Shown in pieces: positions 56,233 through 64,000 of a stretch of 64,000 bases of DNA. The position numbers were made by a program, and so were the translations under genes. The stretch is from positions 62,001 through 126,000 of the forward strand of contig NZ_FRBL01000005.1 in assembly GCF_900142605.1 (NCBI RefSeq), read 5' to 3'. The first letter of the stretch is position 1. Each line of letters begins with the position of its first letter. The notes under the pieces were generated by a model. The model was not told the DNA's origin, searched no databases, and saw only the letters and a program-made list of their open reading frames with translations. This DNA comes from Chitinophaga jiangningensis. Its GTDB lineage: Bacteria; Bacteroidota; Bacteroidia; Chitinophagales; Chitinophagaceae.

Positions 56233-56600
56233 GTGATACTAATAGGGAATATGATGTCGATCTGGTTACATAATATTGCTATGGCTTTTCATTATCCTGG
56301 TTGATATCTATACACAACAATTTTTTATGCTAACAAACTATACGCAATTCAACTAAAAATTATTTTAAAATGAAAGTACTTTATCTGACTTGACAACTTT
56401 AACCTCGATCTTTTTTACTATCCATAATTTGTGATTAATTCAATTAGCAATCACATTATCAGATATTTATGTAGCAATATATGATTCTCCCAATATTGCC
56501 TCACGTGCACCTGTAAAGGGAAGCAAAACATCCCCACTTCCGCCACACTGCTGCCTCCATTCAGTCCCTTCCCTGATATTTACCCATCAATGAACTTATC
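56233..56600. other. Divergent AT-rich region before the Rhs operon
   Basis: 368 bp between the minus-strand operon start (56232) and the plus-strand FHA gene (56601). It should hold both promoters. A minus-strand TATAGTTTG-like box overlaps 56330-56345, one base longer than TAnnTTTG, so it is not called. No gene, RNA or long repeat seen. Confidence 0.4.
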
Positions 56601-56924
56601 ATGGAAAAAATCGCAACACCCATCGGCATACGACTCACCAATAAAGTTACCAACCGGTACTTCGAACTGAAATTTTTTAACGCCGCTCACTTCGGCCGTG
56701 AAAAAATGGGAAAAAGTATTTTCAATGACAATAGCATCAGCCGCAACCATTGCATGATCAAACTGATCAAGGACGACTATTGGGTGGTAGACGTAGGATC
56801 TACCTATGGCACATTTGTAGAAGTAGATGGAGAAGATATAGCATGTACTTCACTCGTACAGCTCCAAAATGGCGGCACACTTAAACTCGCCACCATACCT
56901 TTCCTGGTAGAATATATCTATTAA
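56601..56924 (+). CDS. Stand-alone FHA-domain protein
   Basis: 107 residues, almost exactly one forkhead-associated domain, which binds phosphothreonine peptides. The key positions are present: Gly32-Arg33 (FGREK), Ser47...His50 (SISRNH), and the GSTYGT loop (66-71), the place where family members use S-x-x-H and N-G/T-type residues. No second domain. Start ATG at 56601. Its stop overlaps by 4 bases the stop of the convergent gene. Partner kinase not in the window; cytosolic signalling adaptor is the natural reading. Confidence 0.88.
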   Translation: MEKIATPIGIRLTNKVTNRYFELKFFNAAHFGREKMGKSIFNDNSISRNHCMIKLIKDDYWVVDVGSTYGTFVEVDGEDIACTSLVQLQNGGTLKLATIPFLVEYIY

Positions 56925-57661
56925 CGGGAAGAATCTACAGAAACAGAAGGATTCGCCTTTTTCCACTGCTCAAAACTGTTCTTGATATACAGCAACAGGT
57001 CGTATTCCGAGGCATCATTTAAAAACTGATAACTCGGACGATATTTGTACATAAACGAGTCCAGCTCCGGACTTTGCAGCTTGGTCATACGACCCACCAC
57101 TTCCGGCGAATAACGGTAATCAATAAACTTTTCTTTTTCCCAGTATTGCAGCTGCTCTTTAAACTGCTCTTTCCGCTGACGCGCTTTACTGGGCACCAGG
57201 TAGGTGAGGGCCGTGATAGGATTTGCCGGCAACGTTTTTAATACATCCATAGCCCCCGGCTTCTTGTAGTTGAAATAACGGTCATATTCAGCCCGCATTG
57301 CCAGTGAATCCTTATAGTGACTCTTCCCCTGCACATTTACACCACCCAACTCATACAGCCGCTTTTCCATCAACACATCAAAGGTGGCATTCATGCCCGG
57401 CGTCACTATAATTTTTGTTGCATAACTAACCATGGAGAATTCAAGGGTATCCCCGGGCATCGCCTCTATATAAAAACGACCATTCTCGGTACTGAGCGTA
57501 CCGGTCATTGCCCGCTTATTTAAAATGGAAACAAAGGGAATCCCCACTTTAGTATCCTGATCCGCCACCATACCAGATAATCTAACTTGTGCGACCGTAT
57601 CCTGCAGGTTGATGAAAAAGAAAAGAAATAATGCTCCGATATATGCGTAAAAACGAATCAT
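56921..57661 (-). CDS. Secreted carboxypeptidase-regulatory-like protein
   Basis: 246 residues starting at the ATG at 57661 (MIRFYAYIG); a TTG at 57676 would add 5 residues. Signal peptide ends near TVAQ (residue about 25). A carboxypeptidase-regulatory-like beta-sandwich occupies about 28-108 (RLSGMVADQDTKVGIPFVSI, TENGRFYIEAMPGDTLEFS, MEKRLYELGGVNVQGKS), followed by a helical C-terminal region (about 115-246) rich in Lys/Glu/Tyr. This pair of parts recurs in Bacteroidota envelope proteins without known activity. Converges on the FHA gene. Confidence 0.8.
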   Translation of the reverse strand: MIRFYAYIGALFLFFFINLQDTVAQVRLSGMVADQDTKVGIPFVSILNKRAMTGTLSTENGRFYIEAMPGDTLEFSMVSYATKIIVTPGMNATFDVLMEKRLYELGGVNVQGKSHYKDSLAMRAEYDRYFNYKKPGAMDVLKTLPANPITALTYLVPSKARQRKEQFKEQLQYWEKEKFIDYRYSPEVVGRMTKLQSPELDSFMYKYRPSYQFLNDASEYDLLLYIKNSFEQWKKANPSVSVDSSR

Positions 57662-57846
57662 GAACGACGTTATCAACCAAAATTAAACTTCCACCCGCAA
57701 AAGAAACGTTAAAATGACCTGCGCCAAATCTTAAAATTTTCTAAATACGACAGTGCTCTTTAACAAAATTATTAATTCTCAACCGTATAAATATCCTACC
57801 TGTCCATATTATTAGCTATTTTTACCATAATCCAGTGATATTTTTT

Positions 57847-58785
57847 ATGTCCCAGAAAGTCATTTTCGCTACACAACACTATCAATACCTAAAAGACAGA
57901 CTCCTCGCCATCTCCGTTCCACAATGGGAAAACGGTGAACTCGATATCCGCGATTTCCCCGATGGCGAACACTATCACCGCATACTTACCAACGTAAGAA
58001 ACCGCGAAGTTATCCTGTTAGGTGGCACCATCGACGATAAAGAAACCCTGGAATTATACGATCTCGCCAGCGGCTGCATCCAGCTCGGCGCCTGCTCCAT
58101 CACCATCGTAATCCCCTATTTCGGCTATTCCACCATGGAAAGAGCCGTGAAATACGGCGAAATCGTAAAGGCCAAAACCAGAGCCCTCCTGTTCTCCTCC
58201 CTGCCACTCACGGCACAGGGTACACAAGTGGTCATGATTGACCTACATGTGGACGGGATTACACACTATTTCGAAAGCAATGTGCGCCCCACCCACCTGT
58301 ACGCTAAAGATTTTGTTAAAGATGCTGCCCGCGAACTGGCCGACGGCAAACCCTTTGTACTGGCCAGCACCGACGCCGGTCGCGCCAAATGGGTGGAATC
58401 CCTCGCTAACGACCTGCACGTGCCCGCAGCATTCGTGTTCAAACGCCGCCTCTCCGGCGAAGAAACCGCCATCACCGCCATCAGCGCTGATGTAAAAGAT
58501 AAAACCGTCATCATCTACGATGATATGATCCGCACCGGCGGCTCCCTCATCCACGCCGCAGAAGCCTACCGCGACGCCGGCGCCCGCGAAATCTTCGTCA
58601 TCACGACCCACGGCATCTTCGCAGGAAACGGCTTTCAACGTATTAAAGACAGTGGCATCATCAAAAAGGTAATCTGTACCGATACGCATCCCAACGCACT
58701 CACCATTCAGGACGAACTCCTCGAAGTACGCTCCGTAGATCACCTCATCGTCAACTTTTTCGAAAGCAACACATTTGGCATATAA
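57847..58785 (+). CDS. Ribose-phosphate pyrophosphokinase-like protein (divergent)
   Basis: 312 residues, the length of bacterial PRPP synthetases, from the ATG at 57847 (MSQKVIFATQ); an upstream GTG is not preferred. Conserved: FPDGE (37-41), DLH (132-134, metal-binding region), KRR (199-201), and the PRPP-binding loop DDMIRTGGS (225-233). Not conserved: the catalytic YARQDRK flexible region is replaced by YSTMERA (94-100), and the regulatory QGFF by THYFE (139-143). So it may make PRPP with altered regulation, or be a related phosphoribosyl/diphosphotransferase-like protein. It stands alone between a secreted protein and a GNAT gene. Confidence 0.85.
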   Translation: MSQKVIFATQHYQYLKDRLLAISVPQWENGELDIRDFPDGEHYHRILTNVRNREVILLGGTIDDKETLELYDLASGCIQLGACSITIVIPYFGYSTMERAVKYGEIVKAKTRALLFSSLPLTAQGTQVVMIDLHVDGITHYFESNVRPTHLYAKDFVKDAARELADGKPFVLASTDAGRAKWVESLANDLHVPAAFVFKRRLSGEETAITAISADVKDKTVIIYDDMIRTGGSLIHAAEAYRDAGAREIFVITTHGIFAGNGFQRIKDSGIIKKVICTDTHPNALTIQDELLEVRSVDHLIVNFFESNTFGI

Positions 58786-58890
58786 ATCTGTTGGCAGGCT
58801 ATTTGTAAACAATCGTTTGCAGAGGGAATCATGCATAACGTAATCAATTGCAGAGAAATACCATGCATTTAATCATCCTGACTATTGCTC

Positions 58891-59340
58891 ATGCTGAATT
58901 TTCGTATAATCGAGTACGGTAGCTGCGACTACCACAACATGGTAGCCTTACGTGATGAAATATTACGGAAACCACTGGGATTAACATTCTCGGAAGATTA
59001 TCTGCAACAGGAAATCAATGATGTACTGATTGGCGCTTTCTACACTGATAACGATTCAACATCCATCGTAGGTTGTTGCATACTCACTCCTTACGAAGAA
59101 GAAGATGTGGTGCAACTCCGCCAGATGGCTGTAGCCTCCAATGTTCAGAGAAAAGGTATCGGCAGCGATATCATCTCCTACGCCGAAGATCTTGCACGCA
59201 ACGATGGTTTTAAAGTATTAATGATGCATGCACGACAAGAAGCCACCGGCTTCTATCAGAAACTTGGCTACACACGCATTGGACAAGAATTTACAGAAGT
59301 AGGCATACCTCACTTTGAAATGCGGAAAAACCTGATTTAA
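58891..59340 (+). CDS. GNAT-family N-acetyltransferase
   Basis: 149 residues from the ATG at 58891 (MLNFRIIEYGS); an in-frame TTG lies 6 bases upstream. Acetyl-CoA binding motif A is clear: VQLRQMAVASNVQRKGIGSD (about 72-92) with the Q-x-x-G-x-G loop QRKGIG, followed by the motif-B tail GFYQKLGYTRIG. The N-terminal part (ALRDEILRKPLGL) is typical of the ElaA-like/YjcF type of small GNATs. Substrate unknown. 105 bp after the PRPP-synthetase-like gene, maybe independent. Confidence 0.9.
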   Translation: MLNFRIIEYGSCDYHNMVALRDEILRKPLGLTFSEDYLQQEINDVLIGAFYTDNDSTSIVGCCILTPYEEEDVVQLRQMAVASNVQRKGIGSDIISYAEDLARNDGFKVLMMHARQEATGFYQKLGYTRIGQEFTEVGIPHFEMRKNLI

Positions 59341-59382
59341 TTTTTTTTGCCCTTAAACCCATTGTCAAGGGCCACTTGATTG

Positions 59383-59421
59383 TATAGTTATATTGATAGA
59401 TCAAATGCCAATATAACTGTA
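59383..59421 (+). promoter_or_regulatory. Long inverted repeat upstream of susC
   Basis: Perfect 10-bp arms AGTTATATTG (59386-59395) and CAATATAACT (59409-59418) with a 13-base spacer; extended to 13 bp per arm with one mismatch. It lies 59 bp before the SusC start, where an operator or leader structure would sit. Confidence 0.5.
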
Positions 59422-59426
59422 GGCAG

Positions 59427-59442
59427 CTAAGGTTATCCTTAG
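59427..59442 (+). promoter_or_regulatory. Short hairpin just before susC
   Basis: CTAAGG (59427-59432) / CCTTAG (59437-59442), 6-bp stem, TTAT loop, directly after the longer inverted repeat and 37 bp before the ATG. Could be part of the leader RNA. No T tract, so not a terminator. Confidence 0.4.
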
Positions 59443-59479
59443 TGTCAAAAAAATTTGTAACCAAATCGTGCATTATACA

Positions 59480-62400
59480 ATGAGAAGCCAAGTACTAGCC
59501 TGGTTGGGGCTGTGCTATGCCCTTTTCTGCTATACCTCCAGCAGCGCATACACACTCCCGCATGGGTACCTGCATATCCGGCAGCAAAAGGATACCACTA
59601 CCCCCGTAGTCGTAAAACCAGCCGCTGATACTACTCCTGTAAAACCCGTAAAGGATACGTCCGCACCAGCGAAAGACACCAGCAAAACCGCTCCCGTAAA
59701 GGACTCCGGCACAACTCAGCAACCTAAGCAGGATACCGGACTAATCCTTCCTCCGGACGAAAAAACAGCTAAGGAAGAAGTAAACAAATTCAATCTGATA
59801 GGCACCATCAAAGATGATGCAGGCACTGCCATTCCCGGTGCGATGATCAAGAATAAGAAATCCGGCGCCGTAGCTCAGTCTACCCCCGCTGGTACTTACT
59901 CCATCAAAGCCGGCATCAACGACACCATCCTTGTTAGTGCTCCTACCTTTGCTGAACAAACCATCCCTGTAACCAAACGCGGTGAAATCAATATACAACT
60001 GACACCCGCCAGTGCAGGAAAAAAAGTACTCAACGAAGTAGTAGTAACCGCCCTCGGTATCAAAAAGAACCCACGCAGCGTAGGTTTCGCCATGTCTGAA
60101 GTAACCGGCAATGCCGTACAGGAAGCAAAAGAAGTTAACTTCGTAAATGCCCTCAGCGGTAAAGTACCCGGCCTGCAGGTTAATACCAACACCGGCTCTA
60201 TGGGAGGCTCCTCTAAAATCACTATCCGCGGGGTTAAATCTATCCTCGGTGATAATAACGCCTTCTTCGTGGTCGACGGCATTCCTATCATGAATACCAA
60301 CACCAACCAGGGCGGCCAGCTCAATGGTGGCGGTGGTTATGACTATGGTAGCCCCCTGCAGGACATCAACCCGGAAGATATCGATAACATCTCCGTACTC
60401 AAAGGCGCCGCCGCTACAGCCCTCTATGGCAGCCGCGGAGCGAATGGTGTACTCCTGCTCTCTACCAAAAAACGCCCGGATGCAGAAGGTGGTATCGGCG
60501 TTACCTATTCCCTCAACGCACAGATGGACCAGGTATACGTACTGCCTAAATACCAAAACACCTACGGCGGTGGCGGTAACGGCTTATTCGATACGCTATA
60601 CTATAATCAACATCCGGAAGGATTCCTCAACGAACAAAGCGCAACCTATGACGACAACAACGGTAAAGGCCGCTATGATCTCATGCCACAGTACTACGAA
60701 GACCAATCTTGGGGTCCCAAGCTGCAAGGCCAGATCATCCGCCCTTACTGGTCATGGGGCAAAGACAAAAACAATCCTTTCTTCGGCCAAACTACTCCCT
60801 GGGTGGCACAGCCTAACAACGTAAAGGACTTTTATAAAACCGGCGTTACCATCACCAACAATATCGCCATGAGCGGCGCTAACGATAAAGGCGCTTTCCG
60901 CCTCTCTTACGGTAACATGGACCAGAAATTTGTACTGCCTAATTCTACACTCAAACGTAATAACCTCTCCTTCAACGGTAACTATAAACTGGCAAAAGGC
61001 CTCACCGCTACTGCTGCAGTAAACTATAGCTCGCTGCAGGCGAAAGGCCGCCCGGGTACAGGCTTTACAGGCCCTAACCCCACCCTCCAGTTTACCATGT
61101 ACGGCCAACGCCAGCTGGAACTGGATAAAGAAAAAATCTACCAGTATCCTGATGGTTCACAAATGACCTGGAACCGCCGTGCATGGAACAACGATACCAT
61201 GTCTTCCAGCAACGGCCCTTACTGGAACCGCTATATGGACTACGAAACGGATAGCCGTAACCGTATGTTCGGTTATGCCGGCCTCGACCTCGACGCCACC
61301 AAATGGCTCACCCTCCGCGGCCGCGTATACATCGATGACTATAATCAACTCGAAGAAGAAAGAACCGCGAAAGACTACGTAGTAGGTGGATATATCAAAC
61401 GTATCCGCACCTCAAGAGAAATGAACTACGAAGTAACCGCTAATGCACATAAAGAATTGGGTGAGGACTTCATGCTCAACGCTACCGTAGGTGGTAACGT
61501 CATGCACCGCAAATGGACTACCACAGGCGGTTCTACCAATGGCGGACTGATCACACCTGGCGTATATAATCTCGCCAACAGCGTGGCGCCAGCCACTCCA
61601 ATCGATGATTACTTCGAAAAACAAATCAACTCCGCATTCGCCACCGCTAACCTCGGCTACAAGAACTTCCTGTTCCTGGACCTGACCGGCCGTAGCGACT
61701 GGAGCTCCACGCTGCTAAAAGGAAATAACCAGTATTTCTATCCGTCAACTTCCCTGTCGTTCGTGTTCTCCGATCTGCTGAAAGACTGGACCTGGCTTAG
61801 CTTTGGTAAACTGAGAGGTAGTGTGGCCGCCGTTGGTAACGATGCTGATCCCTACCGCCTGTACGATACCTACCAGTTCGTACAGCCATTTGGTAGCAAC
61901 CCAATCAACACTTTCAATCCCACTAAAAATAACCTGGACCTCAAACCTGAACGTACTACAGAATTTGAAACAGGTATCGAACTCAAGTTCCTCGATAATC
62001 GTATAGGCGTTGACTTTACCTACTACGACAAAACCACCAAAGATCAGCTGCTGCCATTGCAGGTACCTGCTGCAACCGGCTACACCAGCACTTTCGTAAA
62101 CGGTGGTAGCGTGCAGAACAGAGGTATAGAAGTAGGCGTGAACCTCAACCCAATCCGCCTTAAAAACGGATTCCGCTGGGATATCAATGCTAACGTAGCC
62201 CGCAACAGAAACAAACTGCTGAACATGGATGTGGAACAGTATAACCTGTCGCTGCCAATGCTCAACATCGGTACGGACAGACGTACCCAGAAAGTATCTG
62301 TGGTAGCCAAAGTAGGAGAGCCGCTGGGTACCATCATGGGCACGGACTATGTATATGATGGCAACGGTAACAGAGTGGTAGACGCTGCAACAGGCTACTA

Positions 62401-62965
62401 TAAAGTGAGTGCCATCAAACCTATTGGTAACGCCTATCCGGATTATGTTGGTGGTGTAACCAACAGCTTCAGCTATAAAGGTATTTACCTGTCGGCACTG
62501 GTTGATTTCCAGAAAGGCGGCAACTTCTTCTCCTATACTAATTTATATGGGGAGAAATCAGGGCTGCTGGAAAGCACGGTCGCAAATAATATTCGTGAAA
62601 CCGGTATCATCGTACCTGGAGTTACGGAAGATGGTAAGCCAAATGAGAAAGTGATCACGGCCAAAGATCATTTCAACTTCAACGGCGGTAACGTAATCAG
62701 TAAGGCTAACCTCTATGATGCAAGCTACATTTACCTCCGTGAAGTAAAAATCGGTTATAACCTGCCGGAAGCATGGTATAAGAAGATCAAGGCACAGGCT
62801 GCCCGTCTGTCATTCTACGGCCGTAACCTGTGGCTGATCAAATCTAATGCACCAAACGTGGATCCATCCAACATCATCAATTCCTCCTCTAACGTGCAGG
62901 GTATTGAAGGTGGTGCATTACCTTCTCTCAGATCACTCGGTGTTAACCTGAATGTTTCATTCTAA
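59480..62965 (+). CDS. SusC/RagA-family TonB-linked outer-membrane protein
   Basis: 1161-residue outer-membrane importer that with SusD forms a pedal-bin nutrient transporter. Start ATG at 59480; an in-frame GTG at 59468 is less likely. Signal peptide about 1-27. Unusual: a low-complexity Lys/Asp/Thr/Pro linker (about 38-90, repeats like KPVKDTSAPAKDTS) precedes the carboxypeptidase-regulatory-like domain (about 104-185, GTIKDDAGTAIPGAMI). The plug (about 190-330) has the SusC signatures VNALSGKVPGLQV, SSKITIRGVKSI and ISVLKGAAATALYGSRGANG. The barrel ends with Phe (LNVSF). SusD follows after 12 bp. Substrate is probably an oligosaccharide or peptide, not determinable here. Confidence 0.96.
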   Translation: MRSQVLAWLGLCYALFCYTSSSAYTLPHGYLHIRQQKDTTTPVVVKPAADTTPVKPVKDTSAPAKDTSKTAPVKDSGTTQQPKQDTGLILPPDEKTAKEEVNKFNLIGTIKDDAGTAIPGAMIKNKKSGAVAQSTPAGTYSIKAGINDTILVSAPTFAEQTIPVTKRGEINIQLTPASAGKKVLNEVVVTALGIKKNPRSVGFAMSEVTGNAVQEAKEVNFVNALSGKVPGLQVNTNTGSMGGSSKITIRGVKSILGDNNAFFVVDGIPIMNTNTNQGGQLNGGGGYDYGSPLQDINPEDIDNISVLKGAAATALYGSRGANGVLLLSTKKRPDAEGGIGVTYSLNAQMDQVYVLPKYQNTYGGGGNGLFDTLYYNQHPEGFLNEQSATYDDNNGKGRYDLMPQYYEDQSWGPKLQGQIIRPYWSWGKDKNNPFFGQTTPWVAQPNNVKDFYKTGVTITNNIAMSGANDKGAFRLSYGNMDQKFVLPNSTLKRNNLSFNGNYKLAKGLTATAAVNYSSLQAKGRPGTGFTGPNPTLQFTMYGQRQLELDKEKIYQYPDGSQMTWNRRAWNNDTMSSSNGPYWNRYMDYETDSRNRMFGYAGLDLDATKWLTLRGRVYIDDYNQLEEERTAKDYVVGGYIKRIRTSREMNYEVTANAHKELGEDFMLNATVGGNVMHRKWTTTGGSTNGGLITPGVYNLANSVAPATPIDDYFEKQINSAFATANLGYKNFLFLDLTGRSDWSSTLLKGNNQYFYPSTSLSFVFSDLLKDWTWLSFGKLRGSVAAVGNDADPYRLYDTYQFVQPFGSNPINTFNPTKNNLDLKPERTTEFETGIELKFLDNRIGVDFTYYDKTTKDQLLPLQVPAATGYTSTFVNGGSVQNRGIEVGVNLNPIRLKNGFRWDINANVARNRNKLLNMDVEQYNLSLPMLNIGTDRRTQKVSVVAKVGEPLGTIMGTDYVYDGNGNRVVDAATGYYKVSAIKPIGNAYPDYVGGVTNSFSYKGIYLSALVDFQKGGNFFSYTNLYGEKSGLLESTVANNIRETGIIVPGVTEDGKPNEKVITAKDHFNFNGGNVISKANLYDASYIYLREVKIGYNLPEAWYKKIKAQAARLSFYGRNLWLIKSNAPNVDPSNIINSSSNVQGIEGGALPSLRSLGVNLNVSF

Positions 62966-62977
62966 ATTTTTGTGAAG

Positions 62978-64000
62978 ATGATGAACAAGCTTTTTAAGTA
63001 TAGCAGCATAGCTTTGGTAGTAAGCGCGATGATTTTCTCCGGCTGTAAAAAACTGGACGAAATGAATCGTGATCCCACCAAACCCACCACCACACAGCCG
63101 CAATACCTGCTCACCGGTGCACAGAAAACGGCAATGGACATCTTGTACAGCGGCCTCCAAAACGGATATATCGCCATGGAGTATGCACAGTTCTGGACGG
63201 GTAACTCACGCACCAACGATGCACAGTTCCAGCTGGATGAAGGTAATAACGCGGCCTTATGGAATACGTTGTATAGTCAGTCACTCCACAACCTGGACGA
63301 CCTGATCAAACAAAATAATTCCAAAACCGACAAAACAGGCGTACCTAACCAGAACGCCATCGCCATGATCATGAAAGCCTGGCTCTTCCAGATACTGGCC
63401 GATACTTATGGTAATGTGCCTTATTCAGCGGCATTCAATATCACTACGGATATTACACCAGCATACGATGACGCACAAACGATTTATAAATCACTGGTAG
63501 ATTCAGTCGAACAACAACTGACCATACTCGATGAATCACAGAGCAGCTTCAATTCAGGAGATATCATTTATAATGGTAAAGTAGGGCTGTGGAAAAAACT
63601 GGGACACTCCCTGTTGCTCCGCCTCGCTATCCGCATGGCCGACGCTAATCCACAACTGGCACAGCAAATCATCGAAAAGCATTATAAAGATGCATTTACC
63701 GGAAACATCGATAATGCTCAGTTTACGTATCTGAATGCTGCGCCAAACAAATTTCCGTACAACGACTCAGAAAGAGAGATCAGCGAGTTCTTCGTAACAT
63801 CCACCTTAACGGATTATATGAAGAGCGTAAACGATCCGCGACTGAACATTTTTGCACGTCCTGCCAGGAATTCAGATACCATCAAAGGCATGCCATACGG
63901 CACTTCCAGCTCTGATCCCGGACGTTTAACACCGAATGAATATTCCTTCCCCGGCACACAGGTGTATAGTGCTACCATGCCGGGTATCCTGATGACTTAT
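62978..64000 (+). CDS. SusD/RagB-family lipoprotein, 3' part outside window
   Basis: Surface lipoprotein binding nutrient for the SusC pore. 341 residues are visible; lipobox FSGC with Cys23. Start ATG at 62978; a second ATG follows immediately. The SusD-like family 2 pattern is present: N-terminal TPR-like helices, then AWLFQILADTYGNVPYS (about 130-147) and GLWKKLGHSLLLRLAIRMAD (about 205-225). It follows the SusC stop by 12 bp, the normal operon order. The window cuts the C-terminus. Confidence 0.95.
   Translation, partial: MMNKLFKYSSIALVVSAMIFSGCKKLDEMNRDPTKPTTTQPQYLLTGAQKTAMDILYSGLQNGYIAMEYAQFWTGNSRTNDAQFQLDEGNNAALWNTLYSQSLHNLDDLIKQNNSKTDKTGVPNQNAIAMIMKAWLFQILADTYGNVPYSAAFNITTDITPAYDDAQTIYKSLVDSVEQQLTILDESQSSFNSGDIIYNGKVGLWKKLGHSLLLRLAIRMADANPQLAQQIIEKHYKDAFTGNIDNAQFTYLNAAPNKFPYNDSEREISEFFVTSTLTDYMKSVNDPRLNIFARPARNSDTIKGMPYGTSSSDPGRLTPNEYSFPGTQVYSATMPGILMTY

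Noticed and set aside
58243..58836. Minus-strand open frame of 197 codons
   Set aside because: Antisense to the PRPP-synthetase-like gene; rich in Gly/Val/Asp as expected of a shadow.
59341..59378. T run followed by GCCCTT/AAGGGC hairpin after the GNAT gene
   Set aside because: The T run precedes rather than follows the stem, so it is not a terminator in either direction.
59741..60556. Minus-strand open frame of 271 codons
   Set aside because: Antisense to SusC; no domain, low plausibility.
1..64000. CRISPR arrays, tRNA or rRNA genes
   Set aside because: No repeat-spacer pattern or recognisable RNA gene seen on reading; not tested by dedicated search.

Overview
The window looks like chromosomal DNA of a Bacteroidota species, most likely a Chitinophaga-like member of the Chitinophagaceae. 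The support is a SusC/SusD pair, a FecR/TonB receptor pair with an STN domain, many lipoproteins, Rhs/YD-repeat giants of the Bacteroidota DUF6443 type, absence of obvious Shine-Dalgarno sequences, and a TTG/TAnnTTTG-type promoter in front of acpP. Assignment to genus is inference; there is no rRNA or other decisive marker here.

Layout: (1) 1-867, minus strand: acpP-fabF fatty-acid genes, fabF cut by the window edge. (2) 1313-6885, plus: a complete RND efflux operon (adaptor, pump, TolC-like channel) closed by a strong terminator, then a lipoprotein with a c-type haem motif (6986-8506). (3) 8565-17297, minus: a two-gene Rhs locus, an SpvB-like/CBM-like partner followed by an Rhs-core protein. 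(4) 17644-20658: a glycerophosphodiesterase, then an ECF sigma factor overlapping an S41 peptidase lipoprotein. (5) 20728-27114, minus: FecR anti-sigma, STN-type TonB receptor, beta-helix lipoprotein and a small lipoprotein, with no sigma gene beside FecR. (6) 27427-36207: an AT-rich island of small, mostly unrecognised genes, nearly all on the minus strand, resembling a store of immunity genes. (7) 36296-56232, minus: a tightly packed seven-gene, 20-kb operon: predicted outer-membrane barrel, a secreted beta-sandwich-like protein, a lipoprotein, a 2186-residue SpvB/PA14/CBM-like giant, a 260-residue secreted protein, a 2730-residue Rhs giant with a lipase-like C-terminal tip, and a lipoprotein that overlaps its 3' end and is the likely immunity protein. 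(8) 56601-59340: FHA protein, secreted carboxypeptidase-regulatory-like protein, divergent PRPP-synthetase homologue, GNAT acetyltransferase. (9) 59480-64000, plus: SusC/SusD pair, SusD cut by the window edge.

The most interesting content is regions 3, 6 and 7. Both Rhs loci contain the same A/B pair (A: SpvB-like N-terminus and CBM-like plus short YD C-terminus; B: DUF6443-like, YD repeats, Rhs core and a variable tip). The large locus adds its own predicted outer-membrane barrel, lipoprotein and accessory secreted proteins, and is followed downstream by the immunity-like island. I read it as a candidate Bacteroidota Rhs toxin deployment system whose tip may be a serine lipase/esterase. That is a hypothesis from architecture and motifs, not a demonstrated function.
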